Assembly: GCA_944325655.1 (NCBI GenBank)
Contig: CALVAW010000002.1
Span: 28,729-92,728, forward strand
Length of the DNA: 64,000 nt
DNA from: Candidatus Gastranaerophilales bacterium
GTDB taxonomy: Bacteria > Cyanobacteriota > Vampirovibrionia > Gastranaerophilales > Gastranaerophilaceae
Direction: 5' to 3'
Shown: in pieces, positions 40,439 through 49,323 of the stretch
Layout: the number at the start of each line of letters is the position of its first letter
How positions within the stretch are numbered: the stretch's first letter is position 1
The notes under the pieces: generated by a model
Databases searched by the model: none
The model's input: only the letters and a program-made list of their open reading frames with translations
Told to the model about the DNA's origin: nothing
Made by a program: the position numbers and the translations under genes

Positions 40439-41764
40439 ATGGAACATAATTTTGATACAATTGTTGCAACAGCCACCCCCCTTGCTTTGAGTGCAATTGG
40501 CGTTATAAGAGTATCCGGAACGGAAGCTTATAATATTGTTTCATCTGTTTTTTCAAAGAAAATAGTTCCAAAATATATTAATCATGGTTATATAGTTGAC
40601 CAAGGTAAAAAAATCGATGAAGTAATTTTGCTGCCTTTTGTTGCGCCTCACAGTTATACAGGAGAAGACGTAATAGAAATTCAAACCCATGGGTCTCCTT
40701 CTGTTATTAATTCTATATTAGAGCTTATATTAAGCAAAGGTGCAAGAATGGCGCAAAAAGGTGAATTTACTAAGCGCGCATTTTTAAATCATCGTATTGA
40801 TCTTTCTCAAGCGGAAGCTGTAATCGATATTATAAATTCCAAGACTTCAAAGTCAGCTCAAAATGCTCTTAATAATCTTGAAGGATATTTAAGAGATAAG
40901 ATAAATAATTTAAAGAACAGTTTAACGGACTTATATGCAAAAATAATCGCATCTATTGATTTTCCGGAAGATGTAAAAGAAATTGATAAAGAAACTATCG
41001 TTTCGATATGTAGTGATAAAATTACAGAGATTGAAAACATACTTAAAAATTCTAAAAGTCACGATTTTATACGAGACGGTTTTAATGTATGTTTAATAGG
41101 AAAACCAAATGTAGGTAAAAGTTCATTGTTTAACGCTCTTTTAAATTATTCAAGAGCAATTGTTACCCCTATTGAGGGTACAACACGTGATACCATAAAA
41201 GAAACAATAAATTTAGACGGATATTTGATTAATTTAGTTGATACGGCCGGAATTAGAGATAAAAATGGTGTTGATTTAGTTGAGAAAATTGGTATTGATA
41301 ATTCCATCAGCGCAATTCAGGCTTCGAATATTGTTTTATTTTTATTTGAAAATACTAAGCTTGAAATTGATGATAAGCTTTTAAATAATTCAAAAGATAA
41401 AAGTATCATTTATGTTAAAACGAAGTGTGATATAAATGATTTTGACGTTGATGATGATGTTATAAAAATCAGCTCAACAACAGGGTTTGGAATAGATAAA
41501 TTAAAAAGTAAAATTTTAGATGTTATTAAGACTGTTATTCCTGAAGAAACTGACTATACAACGAATAAAAGGCAACAATATTGTTTATTGTCGGCAAAAA
41601 ATTCTCTTTCTAATATAATTCAAACTTCTAAATTTACCGCCGAGCCTGATTTGTTTGCAATGGATTTAAAAAGCGCAATAATTTCTCTGGGTGAAATTAC
41701 GGGAGAAGTCTTTACCGACAGCATTTTAGAAGATATATTCAGCAATTTTTGCATCGGCAAGTAG
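40439..41764 (+). CDS. mnmE: tRNA modification GTPase MnmE
   Basis: MnmE, with MnmG, installs the 5-(carboxymethyl)aminomethyl group on wobble uridine 34. The protein has 441 residues. The N-terminal folate-binding domain starts FDTIVATATPLALSAIGVIRVSG. The helical domain is interrupted by a Ras-like G domain with GKPNVGKSSLFNALL (G1), TTRD (G2), DTAGIRD (G3) and a diverged G4 (KTKCD). The conserved C-terminal FCIGK, whose cysteine is catalytically important, is intact. Divergent from yidC, a common neighbour elsewhere. mnmG is not in the window. Confidence 0.97.
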   Translation: MEHNFDTIVATATPLALSAIGVIRVSGTEAYNIVSSVFSKKIVPKYINHGYIVDQGKKIDEVILLPFVAPHSYTGEDVIEIQTHGSPSVINSILELILSKGARMAQKGEFTKRAFLNHRIDLSQAEAVIDIINSKTSKSAQNALNNLEGYLRDKINNLKNSLTDLYAKIIASIDFPEDVKEIDKETIVSICSDKITEIENILKNSKSHDFIRDGFNVCLIGKPNVGKSSLFNALLNYSRAIVTPIEGTTRDTIKETINLDGYLINLVDTAGIRDKNGVDLVEKIGIDNSISAIQASNIVLFLFENTKLEIDDKLLNNSKDKSIIYVKTKCDINDFDVDDDVIKISSTTGFGIDKLKSKILDVIKTVIPEETDYTTNKRQQYCLLSAKNSLSNIIQTSKFTAEPDLFAMDLKSAIISLGEITGEVFTDSILEDIFSNFCIGK

Positions 41765-41767
41765 CTA

Positions 41768-43051
41768 TTAATTTGATTTAGCTAAATATTTTGCGACACC
41801 TTCGCCCATTGACATACAGCTTTTTTGAACTCTAAGAGCGCTGTGAGCATAAAAATCCGCCCCTAAAGCTTTTCCAATTATAAATAAATTATCGTAATCA
41901 TAGCTCATTAAAGCTTCAAGAGGCAGTTCGTATGTAGAAGTTTTTTGTAAAATTGATTTATTTTTTTTGTCCGAGTGAATGTCGATTGAATAATTAGCCT
42001 TTAAAACAGGATTTTTAAAAGTTTTACCGGATGTTAAATCGTCTTTTGTATATATATAGCGTGTTTTAATGCGGTTTTGTTCTCTTATTCCGGTTTGGGT
42101 GGCTATATTTGCAATCTGTGCATGCTCAAATCCGGGAAAATATATTTTACAGAAGTTATATATGCGCCAAATTGATTTTCTTGCATTGATTAATTCAAGA
42201 GATGACATGAAAGGATTGTCTTTATAATTGTTTATTCTCGGACAATTAAATGCGACAGAATCGTTTGTTCCGGCTATTGAAAATATTTGAAAATATGCCC
42301 TGTCTTCTTCGTGTAAAATTTTATCTTTGACGCCTTTTTGCAGGTATTTATCTAATTTCCACAGTTGATTTTCATCCCAGGTGCTTGCAGTTGTAAAATG
42401 CATCTCGTTTCTGGTATTTCTTTCGTCTCGATAGGTATTGGTAATATCCTCTGAATCATCAAGTGAATCCAAGAAAGTTTTGAATTTTATAAAATCAACA
42501 TTATTTAAAATAAACCTTAATGTGTTTTGTTGAATCATATTGTTATCGTTCAGTTTTTCGCATCCTGCCAAAATTGAAAATTCACCCGAGCCGGTTGCAT
42601 CTATATAATATTTCGATACGATTGGTAATGATAACATATTTGAAATTAAAATTGCTTTATTAATCTTTTTGTCTAATGTCTCGATATTTAAAACAGTTGT
42701 TTCAAATAAAATATCTAAGTTATTTTTTATTTCATTTTGATTTAAGATATCATCTAAGATAATTTTTAAGCATTCAGGATTAAACCAGCCGTCATTTTTA
42801 TCTTTGTACGTGATTTGTGCGTTGTATTTTTTTGCGGTATTCACCAAGACATTATAATATTCGCAATTAATATTTTGTGCAGAAGATTTCATGACAGGGA
42901 CAACCAATCCGCCGGTCATCAAACCGCCAAGAAAATTATTTTTTTCAACAAGTAAAGTTTTAAGTCCGAATTTTGCACAATTATATGCGCAAGAACATCC
43001 CGACGTCCCTCCGCCAATTATTACAACGTCATATTTAATTGTTTTTTCCAT
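41768..43051 (-). CDS. FAD-dependent oxidoreductase (FAD_oxidored family)
   Basis: The protein has 427 residues from the ATG at 43051. An upstream in-frame ATG at 43069 exists, but the lower one is chosen because TATAAT lies exactly at leaderless distance and the dinucleotide motif follows at once. The Rossmann motif is VVIIGGGTSGCSCAYNCAKFG, then LLVEKNNFLGGLMTGGLVVP, typical of PF12831-type flavoproteins. YIDATGSGEFSILAG and the C-terminal FIIGKALGADFYAHSALRVQKS complete the FAD site. The substrate is unknown. It is convergent with mnmE and shows no operon partner. Confidence 0.85.
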   Translation of the reverse strand: MEKTIKYDVVIIGGGTSGCSCAYNCAKFGLKTLLVEKNNFLGGLMTGGLVVPVMKSSAQNINCEYYNVLVNTAKKYNAQITYKDKNDGWFNPECLKIILDDILNQNEIKNNLDILFETTVLNIETLDKKINKAILISNMLSLPIVSKYYIDATGSGEFSILAGCEKLNDNNMIQQNTLRFILNNVDFIKFKTFLDSLDDSEDITNTYRDERNTRNEMHFTTASTWDENQLWKLDKYLQKGVKDKILHEEDRAYFQIFSIAGTNDSVAFNCPRINNYKDNPFMSSLELINARKSIWRIYNFCKIYFPGFEHAQIANIATQTGIREQNRIKTRYIYTKDDLTSGKTFKNPVLKANYSIDIHSDKKNKSILQKTSTYELPLEALMSYDYDNLFIIGKALGADFYAHSALRVQKSCMSMGEGVAKYLAKSN

Positions 43052-43057
43052 AACTAT

Positions 43058-43086
43058 ATTATAATTCATATTCCTTTTTTTGCTAA
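43058..43086 (-). promoter_or_regulatory. likely leaderless promoter of the FAD oxidoreductase gene
   Basis: On the minus strand: TTAGCA (43086-43081), 17-nt spacer, perfect TATAAT (43063-43058), then 6 nt (ATAGTT) and the ATG at 43051. The expected start coincides with the A of the ATG. Confidence 0.6.
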
Positions 43087-43261
43087 AACTTTAACATCAA
43101 TTAATCTTCTTTAAATTAAAAGCGCAATATATGTGTATTTATGTCTATTATACATGCTATACGATTGGTTATGATAATGTATATTATGTAACAATACAGT
43201 TTGTTGTTTTATGCTAATAAATTACAATATTTATTTATTCTAATGACCATTAATGCTTAAT

Positions 43262-43290
43262 TTGAGAGGTGTGTTTATCGGCTATATAAT
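43262..43290 (+). promoter_or_regulatory. sigma-70 promoter of the response regulator gene
   Basis: TTGAGA (43262-43267), 17-nt spacer, TATAAT (43285-43290). This gives a leader of about 100 nt before the ATG at 43400. The 43052-43399 gap otherwise holds AT-rich sequence, a second TATAAT at 43343 and no further gene. Confidence 0.6.
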
Positions 43291-43399
43291 GATATTTCAA
43301 ATTTAACTCATAGAAATAACAGCATTCTGGATGAGAAATTATTATAATGAATTAAAAATTTTAACCTGATAAATTGAAACAAAAATTAAGGAGTACACA

Positions 43400-44089
43400 A
43401 TGGAAAATACAATTTCAAATAAAACTGCAGATAAAGTCAGATTAATTTTGGTCGATGATCATAAATTATTCAGATGCGGAATAAAATCACTCTTTGAATC
43501 ATCAAGCGGAGTATGCGTTATTGCAGAAGCATCAAACGGTAAAGAAGGAATCAGTAAAATAATTGCTCAAAATCCGGATGTTGTTTTGCTGGATTTGGAA
43601 CTTGGTGATATAAACGGTCTTGATTTAATAGAGAAAGTGCTTTCACAAAAGCCAAATGTAAAATTTGTGATTTTAACATCTCATATAAATGAACACGTCA
43701 TAAATAAAGCCATGAAAATGGGTATTTATGGTTATATTTTAAAAGATATCAATGCAGAATTTTTGGATATGATTGTCAAATCGGTTTCTACCGGTGCTAT
43801 GTGGATTGATAAAAAAGCCGTACAGGTTTTAAGGGAATTAAACCCCAATGTAATTCCTGCAACGCAAGTTAGCCGCTCATCATTTAAATCAAGTCATGCA
43901 AATCTCACTGCCAGAGAATATGAGGTTTTGAAGCTTGTTGTAGATGGAAAATCTAATCAACAAATAGCAGCAGCATTAAATATTTCTGAACATACTTCAA
44001 AAGCACATGTTTGCAATATCATTCAAAAACTGGTTGTTGACGATAGAACACAAGCTGCTGTTAAAGCAATTCGTGAAGGAATTGTATAG
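43400..44089 (+). CDS. NarL/FixJ-family response regulator
   Basis: This 229-residue protein is a two-component DNA-binding regulator. The receiver domain (about residues 11-125) has the acidic pair in LVDDH, the phospho-acceptor aspartate in VVLLDLELGDINGLD and the conserved Thr/Lys in ILTSH and YILKDI. A LuxR-type HTH is at residues about 165-225 (LTAREYEVLKLVVDGKSNQQIAAALNISEHTSKAHVCNII). No histidine kinase is adjacent, so it is an orphan here. A rhodanese gene follows by 74 nt. SD AAGGAG. The input signal is unknown. Confidence 0.93.
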   Translation: MENTISNKTADKVRLILVDDHKLFRCGIKSLFESSSGVCVIAEASNGKEGISKIIAQNPDVVLLDLELGDINGLDLIEKVLSQKPNVKFVILTSHINEHVINKAMKMGIYGYILKDINAEFLDMIVKSVSTGAMWIDKKAVQVLRELNPNVIPATQVSRSSFKSSHANLTAREYEVLKLVVDGKSNQQIAAALNISEHTSKAHVCNIIQKLVVDDRTQAAVKAIREGIV

Positions 44090-44163
44090 ATATTATCAAT
44101 ATCAATCGTATCGATTAAACAGAATATTATTAATACCAATCGAATAGAAAGAAAGGATATGAA

Positions 44164-44556
44164 ATGAAAGAAAATTTTACATTTGAAAAAAACAAAGCAA
44201 AAGAATTTTTTATGAATCAAATTTCATTTATTGCAAGTATATATCAATTAAAGAATTTAATAGAAAATGATATTGAAAACATTAACATAGTTGATGTTAG
44301 AAAATATGATGATTATCTGGACGGACATATACCTTATGCTATTCATGTCCCTTATGAGAGCATAGATGAACATTATATTATGTTTGAAAAGGAAAAAATT
44401 AATATAATCTATTGTTACGATTATAATTGTAAGCTTGGATACAAGGCTGCATACAAGGCTGCCGAAAACGGCTTTCCTGTTATGGTGTTAAATGGCGGTT
44501 TTCACGCTTGGAAAAAAATGGATTACGATATAGTCAGAAATTCAGCAGATGATTAA
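44164..44556 (+). CDS. rhodanese-like domain protein
   Basis: The 130-residue protein is a single rhodanese domain. It shows NINIVDVRKYDDYLDGHIPYAIHVPY at the start and the active-site loop IIYCYDYNCKLGYKAA, whose first cysteine is the likely sulfur carrier, then GFPVMVLNGGFHAWKKMDY. SD GAAAGGA supports the first ATG over one at 44212. Rhodaneses move sulfane sulfur or sense it. The location after a response regulator may be chance. No signal peptide, so cytoplasmic. Confidence 0.88.
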   Translation: MKENFTFEKNKAKEFFMNQISFIASIYQLKNLIENDIENINIVDVRKYDDYLDGHIPYAIHVPYESIDEHYIMFEKEKINIIYCYDYNCKLGYKAAYKAAENGFPVMVLNGGFHAWKKMDYDIVRNSADD

Positions 44557-44662
44557 TTAAGTGTCTAATATACACCTATACAATATAATATATCTTTAAA
44601 TAGTATAAAAGTAGTATTTCTATATTTGTAGAAAATAGTATAATAGTATTCATAATAAAAAA

Positions 44663-44680
44663 AAGCCCATTTAAGGGCTT
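44663..44680 (-). terminator. terminator below rex (minus strand)
   Basis: AAGCCC (44663-44668), loop ATTTAA, GGGCTT (44675-44680). On the minus strand it is followed by a run of eight or more T. The T-run is on this side only, so it serves transcription coming from rex. Confidence 0.75.
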
Positions 44681-44713
44681 CAAGATTTACTAACGATACA
44701 AGACTCATTATAT

Positions 44714-44750
44714 AACCGGCTTTGAAATTATATCAAATTCGGTTTTTTTT
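44714..44750 (+). terminator. terminator below the rhodanese gene (plus strand)
   Basis: Outer stem AACCG (44714-44718) / CGGTT (44740-44744) with inner stem TTTGA / TCAAA, followed by T8. It sits about 160 nt after the rhodanese stop, in a gap (44557-44845) that holds no other gene. Confidence 0.6.
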
Positions 44751-44845
44751 ATGCGCTCTATTTGAGGCGCATTATCTATGATATAAGAAAAATATTTTTT
44801 TGCAATAAAATATTTTATAAAAAATTAACTTTTCTTAACGAATAA

Positions 44846-45472
44846 TTATGAAATATTTTCTATTGCGCAAAATTGGAGAAAACTTCCTATTAAATTCTCA
44901 TGCCAAACATGGACCCCTTCGGGAAGATTAAGTATAGTCGGTGCAAAGTTCCATATATATTTTACACCTGCATTAACAATAAATTCAGCTACTTCTTGAG
45001 CCACTTTATTTGGAGTGGTAAGTATTGCTATATTAATTCCGCTTGTTTCTATATATTTTTTAATGTCCTTTAAATCTAAAATGTCTTTGTTATCTATTTT
45101 TTGACCTATTTTGGTTTTATCTATATCAAATAAAGCACAAATTTCTAATCCGTAATCATTGAATTTTGAATATTTGGATAGTGCGGTTCCGAGGTTACCG
45201 GCACCAATTACAAAAGCTTTTTTTACAACTTTATAATCAAGAACATTTTCTATAATATCCTTAAGCTCCACTACATTATAACCAACTTTACATTTTCCTT
45301 TGCAGTTTATGCTTTTAACATCTTTTCTTACTTGTGTTTCATCAATCTCTAGCAGTTTTGAAATGGAAGAAGATGTTATGTTTTTAATTCCTTTTTTAGA
45401 ATAGTCTCTAAGGATGGTATGGTATTGTGTTAATCTTATTATTGCTCTTTGTGAAAGACTATTTTTCATCAT
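44846..45472 (-). CDS. rex: redox-sensing transcriptional repressor Rex
   Basis: Rex is a repressor released from DNA when the NADH/NAD+ ratio rises, and classically controls fermentative genes such as adhE. The protein has 208 residues. A winged-helix N-terminal domain is at about residues 1-85 (RLTQYHTILRDY, ITSSSISKLLEIDETQVRKDVKSI), then the Rossmann domain with KKAFVIGAGNLGTALSKY. The C-terminal NIAILTTPNKVAQEVAEFIVNAGVKYIWNFAP is conserved. GGGG precedes the double ATG. It lies directly downstream of adhE on the same strand, behind a terminator. This supports adhE as its target; no clear Rex box was identified. Confidence 0.95.
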   Translation of the reverse strand: MMKNSLSQRAIIRLTQYHTILRDYSKKGIKNITSSSISKLLEIDETQVRKDVKSINCKGKCKVGYNVVELKDIIENVLDYKVVKKAFVIGAGNLGTALSKYSKFNDYGLEICALFDIDKTKIGQKIDNKDILDLKDIKKYIETSGINIAILTTPNKVAQEVAEFIVNAGVKYIWNFAPTILNLPEGVHVWHENLIGSFLQFCAIENIS

Positions 45473-45481
45473 TTCCCCTAT

Positions 45482-45510
45482 TGAAAAAAACGGGGCAAAT
45501 GCCCCGTTTT
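45482..45510 (-). terminator. terminator between adhE and rex
   Basis: Ten-bp stem AAAACGGGGC (45487-45496) / GCCCCGTTTT (45501-45510) with loop ATTT on the minus strand, then a T-run. It lies between the adhE stop and the rex SD, so rex needs read-through or its own promoter. Confidence 0.88.
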
Positions 45511-45515
45511 CATTA

Positions 45516-48140
45516 TTAAACTACACCGTTAAATGCATCAATGTAGAGTTGCTTCATATCCTCCATAATCGGATATACCGGATTTGCACCTGTACATTGG
45601 TCATCAAATGCTAATTCAACCATTTCGTCTAATTTTGCATAGAAATCTTCTTCAGACACTCCGAAATCTTTGATAGAACGTGGTAGTTCGATATCTTTCA
45701 TTAATTTATCAATAGCGTCAAGAAGTAATTGTGTTTTTTCTTCATTGGTTGAACCGCCAAGTTTGAGTTCGTCTGCAATTTGAGCGTATCGTTCAACTGC
45801 ACAAGGATATTTATATTGAGGGAATGTTGCTTGCTTCTTAGGACAATCTGTTGCGTTATATTTAATTACTTGTCTTATTAAAAGTGCGTTTGCAACACCA
45901 TGGGGTATATGGAACATTGCCCCTAATTTATGTGCCATTGAGTGACATAAGCCTAGGAATGAGTTTGCAAATGCCATAGCTGCAATAGTAGCTGCGTAAT
46001 GCATTTTTTCTCTTGCAATTGGATCATTTGCTCCTTCATGATATGAACGACTTAAGTATTTGAACACTAATTTAACGGCTTCAAGAGCATTTGAATTGGT
46101 AAAATTAGTTGCCATGCAAGATACATAAGCTTCTATAGCGTGAACTAATGCATCTATACCTGAAGCAGATGTTAATCCTTTGGGCATTCCGTCTACAAAA
46201 TTAGGATCAACAATCGCCATTGAAGGAGTTAGAGCATAGTCTGCAATAGCATATTTTACACCTGATTTATCATCAGTGATAATTGAGAACGGAGTAACTT
46301 CGGAACCGGTTCCTGATGTAGTCGGAATTGCAACCATAAGTGCTTTTTTACCGAGTTCAGGGAGTTGACAAATTCTTTTTCTGATATCCATAAATCTCAT
46401 TGCGATATCTTCAAAGACTGTATCCGGTTGTTCATATTTTAACCAAAGAATTTTAGCAGCATCCATCGGAGAACCGCCGCCCAATGCAATAATGACATCA
46501 GGTTCAAAAGGTTTCATAATAGTGTATGCATCTTCAATGGTTGATAAAGTCGGATCAGGTTTTACATCAAAGAATATTTCATGATCTATACCGATGTCAT
46601 CTAAAACTTTAGTAATTTTTTCAGCTGCACCGGAATTAAATAAGAATCTGTCTGTTACAATAAATGCTTTTTTTCTGCCTTGCAATTCACGTAAAGCTAA
46701 ATCAGTTGCACCTCTTTTGAAATAAACTTTTTGAGGAACTTTAAACCAAAGCATATTTTCTCTCCTTTCAGCAACGCGTTTGTAGTTTAACAAGTTTTCA
46801 ACTCCGACATTACCTGATACAGAGTTTTTACCCCATGAACCGCAACCAAGTGTCAGTGAGGGTTCCATACGGAAGTTATATAAATCACCTATACCGCCTT
46901 GGCTTGAAGGTTGATTAATCAGAACTCTGCAAGAAGGCATTTTTTTCGCATAAGCATCTATTCTGTCGCTTTTTCTGTCGTCTGTATATAAAACGGAAGT
47001 GTGGCCTGCGCCGCCTTTTGAAACAAGAGTGTATGCCATTTCTGCTGCGTGTTCAAAACTATCTGCTTTATACATAGCTAAAATCGGAGATAGTTTTTCT
47101 CTTGAGAAAGGATCATCCCAATTTACTTCGTTTCTTTGTGCTAAAAGAATTTTAGCATTTTCATCAACATCAAAACCTGCAAGTTTTGCAATGGTGTATG
47201 CGCTTTGACCTACAATTTTAGGATGTGCCGTTCCTCTTGCAGGATCGATAAATCCGAAATCAATTAGTTTTTGCATTTCTGAATCCGATAAAATATGTGC
47301 GCCTCTATATGCAAATTCTTTTTTAACTTCTTCATAAATACTGTCAATTACAATAACGGATTGTTCCGATGCACAAATCATACCGTTATCAAATGTTTTA
47401 GACATTAAAATTGATGATACCGCCATTTTAATGTCTGCAGTTTCATCAATAACTGCAGATGTATTACCCGGGCCGACACCTAATGCAGGATTTCCTGATG
47501 AATATGCGGCAGTTACCATGCCCGGACCACCTGTTGCTAATATGCAAGAGATTTTTTTATGTTTCATTAATTGACCTGAAAGTTCAATAGAAGGAGTATC
47601 TATCCAACCGATTATATCTTTTGGAGCGCCTGCTTTAACTGCGGCATCCAGAACGATTTTAGCAGCTTCTATTGTACATTTTTTTGCTCTGGGGTGTGGT
47701 GAAAAAATTATCCCGTTTCTTGTTTTAAGTGAAATTAAAGATTTGAATATTGCTGTTGAGGTTGGATTTGTAGTGGGTACAACTCCTGCAAGAACGCCTA
47801 AGGGTTCTGCTACAACTTTAATTCCGTTTGGTTTGTCTTCTTCTATAACTCCACAGGTTTTTGTGTTTTTGTGTTTGTTATAGATATATTCGGATGCATA
47901 GTGGTTTTTAATGATTTTATCTTCTACTATGCCCATTCCGGTTTCCTCGTGTGCCATTTTTGCAAGAGGTATACGAGCTTTGTCCGCTGCTGTTGCTGCT
48001 GCTTTAAAGATTTTGTCAACTTGTTCTTGTGAAAAAGTAGCAAATACTTTTTGTGCGGCAACTACTCTGTCAATAAGAGCTTCCAGTTGTTCAGCGGTTT
48101 CAACCGTTTCGCTCATTTTGATTTCTTCAGTTGTTGTCAT
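45516..48140 (-). CDS. adhE: bifunctional acetaldehyde-CoA / alcohol dehydrogenase
   Basis: AdhE reduces acetyl-CoA to acetaldehyde and then ethanol, regenerating two NAD+ in fermentation. The 874-residue length is normal, and it forms spirosomes in other bacteria. The N-terminal aldehyde dehydrogenase part has the catalytic cysteine in NGMICASEQSV (Cys256) and GGPGMVTAAYSSGNPALGVGPGN. The linker is followed by the iron-type alcohol dehydrogenase with ALGGGSPMDAAK, TTSGTGSEVTPF and the iron ligands LCHSMAHKLGAMFHIPHGVAN. SD AAGGAGA precedes the ATG. Ethanol fermentation implies an anaerobic lifestyle. rex lies just downstream. Confidence 0.98.
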   Translation of the reverse strand: MTTTEEIKMSETVETAEQLEALIDRVVAAQKVFATFSQEQVDKIFKAAATAADKARIPLAKMAHEETGMGIVEDKIIKNHYASEYIYNKHKNTKTCGVIEEDKPNGIKVVAEPLGVLAGVVPTTNPTSTAIFKSLISLKTRNGIIFSPHPRAKKCTIEAAKIVLDAAVKAGAPKDIIGWIDTPSIELSGQLMKHKKISCILATGGPGMVTAAYSSGNPALGVGPGNTSAVIDETADIKMAVSSILMSKTFDNGMICASEQSVIVIDSIYEEVKKEFAYRGAHILSDSEMQKLIDFGFIDPARGTAHPKIVGQSAYTIAKLAGFDVDENAKILLAQRNEVNWDDPFSREKLSPILAMYKADSFEHAAEMAYTLVSKGGAGHTSVLYTDDRKSDRIDAYAKKMPSCRVLINQPSSQGGIGDLYNFRMEPSLTLGCGSWGKNSVSGNVGVENLLNYKRVAERRENMLWFKVPQKVYFKRGATDLALRELQGRKKAFIVTDRFLFNSGAAEKITKVLDDIGIDHEIFFDVKPDPTLSTIEDAYTIMKPFEPDVIIALGGGSPMDAAKILWLKYEQPDTVFEDIAMRFMDIRKRICQLPELGKKALMVAIPTTSGTGSEVTPFSIITDDKSGVKYAIADYALTPSMAIVDPNFVDGMPKGLTSASGIDALVHAIEAYVSCMATNFTNSNALEAVKLVFKYLSRSYHEGANDPIAREKMHYAATIAAMAFANSFLGLCHSMAHKLGAMFHIPHGVANALLIRQVIKYNATDCPKKQATFPQYKYPCAVERYAQIADELKLGGSTNEEKTQLLLDAIDKLMKDIELPRSIKDFGVSEEDFYAKLDEMVELAFDDQCTGANPVYPIMEDMKQLYIDAFNGVV

Positions 48141-48177
48141 ATATAATCTCCTTTTCGTGAAAAAAATCTCTATTTAG

Positions 48178-48205
48178 ATATTACTACATAATCAATAAAT
48201 GTCAA
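48178..48205 (-). promoter_or_regulatory. adhE sigma-70 promoter
   Basis: On the minus strand: TTGACA (48205-48200), 16-nt spacer, TAATAT (48183-48178). The start would be about 30 nt upstream of the adhE ATG. No palindromic Rex box overlaps it by eye. Confidence 0.5.
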
Positions 48206-48317
48206 GATTACACTTTATAAAGAATAGATTAAGTTCTTGAACACACTCACTTATATGTTATTATGAAATAGAAATTGATTTGAGTTTTTGACGGTTTGAC
48301 GTGATTTTAAAATAATA

Positions 48318-49301
48318 ATGAAAATAAAAAAAATACCAGAAAAATATTTTTTAACCATTTTAGACAGACTTACACGATTTGAGCCGGCATATATTCGTTA
48401 TCAAAGAGTTTTTAATGATATAATAAATAAATTTTCCTTTGACAACAAAGTGTCGGCATATTGCCTTAATGATAAAATAAAATTGGTTGAGGATATATTT
48501 CAATATACATTTGAGTCCGATTATTCCGATCATTCGCTTACTGAATTTCTGGTAAATTTGGAGGATAAGTATTTTATTTCAAATGAGTTATCTTATCAAT
48601 ACCTATCGAGCCGAGTGAATATTTCAGATTTGATTAATTCTACTGTAATTACATCTTCAACTCCTCAAAATGTTATCTGGATAAAAGAAATTTATAATAA
48701 TTTGTCAGACTGTTACAGATTGCGAAGCGAAAAATCGCTTTTATATCCTGTGGAAAAGATTATTTTATGTGAAGGACAGACTGAGGAATTTCTTTTGGAA
48801 CCGATTTTTGGACTTTTTGGGTTGGATTTTAAAAAACTTGGGTTTAAGGTTATTCAAGCCGGAGGTAAGAATCAGGTTGCACGCAAGTATTATAGTATGT
48901 CAGAATATGTTAAATTGCCTTTTTTTATACTCTTAGACAAGGATGCTTTAAAAATAAAAGAACTAATTCAATCCAAATTAAGAAAATTAGACTCTCTTTA
49001 TTTGATAAATTCTGGCGAATTTGAGGACTTGCTTCCTTCAAATCTTCTTTTAGAGGCTATAAATTATATACATAAAAATGAGTTGAATTGCAGCTTGAGT
49101 GACTTTGATGAGAAATATTCCAAGGTTCATTGTCTTGATTTAATATATAAAAAATACGGTTTCGGTGAATATAAAAAAGCAGAATTTTCCCGCAATCTTG
49201 CTGAATTTATTTTAAATTTTGCTAATAAAAAGCATTTTGATAATTCTGAAATTGTGGCTATTATTTCAGAATTATCTTCGACATTGTCTTTACAGCATTA
49301 A
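48318..49301 (+). CDS. orphan OLD-type TOPRIM protein without ATPase domain
   Basis: This 327-residue protein has a helical N-terminal 145 residues with no known match, then a TOPRIM domain of the kind found at the C-terminus of OLD-family nucleases. The conserved glutamate is in ILCEGQTEEFLLEPIF (residues 149-164), the aspartate pair in ILLDKDALKIK (residues 204-214), and the third site in NSGEFEDLLP (residues 231-240). It has no Walker A ABC ATPase domain, unlike OLD. Mg2+-dependent phosphoryl transfer or nuclease activity is the family-based expectation. The next gene has its own promoter inside this gene's 3' end. Confidence 0.65.
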   Translation: MKIKKIPEKYFLTILDRLTRFEPAYIRYQRVFNDIINKFSFDNKVSAYCLNDKIKLVEDIFQYTFESDYSDHSLTEFLVNLEDKYFISNELSYQYLSSRVNISDLINSTVITSSTPQNVIWIKEIYNNLSDCYRLRSEKSLLYPVEKIILCEGQTEEFLLEPIFGLFGLDFKKLGFKVIQAGGKNQVARKYYSMSEYVKLPFFILLDKDALKIKELIQSKLRKLDSLYLINSGEFEDLLPSNLLLEAINYIHKNELNCSLSDFDEKYSKVHCLDLIYKKYGFGEYKKAEFSRNLAEFILNFANKKHFDNSEIVAIISELSSTLSLQH

Positions 49302-49317
49302 AAAAACAATTTAAAAT
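49289..49317 (+). promoter_or_regulatory. likely leaderless promoter of the epimerase-like gene
   Basis: TTTACA (49289-49294), exactly 17 nt, TAAAAT (49312-49317). The expected start is 49324, the A of the ATG. The -35 box is within the last codons of the TOPRIM gene. No SD. Confidence 0.6.
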
Positions 49318-49323
49318 ATATTT

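Noticed and set aside
43070..43399. Riboswitch in the response-regulator leader
   Set aside because: The roughly 100-nt leader is AT-rich with no recognisable aptamer core or terminator/antiterminator pair.
48141..48317. Rex operator upstream of adhE
   Set aside because: No TTGTGA or TTGTTAA half-sites in palindromic order could be found by eye; only a promoter is reported.
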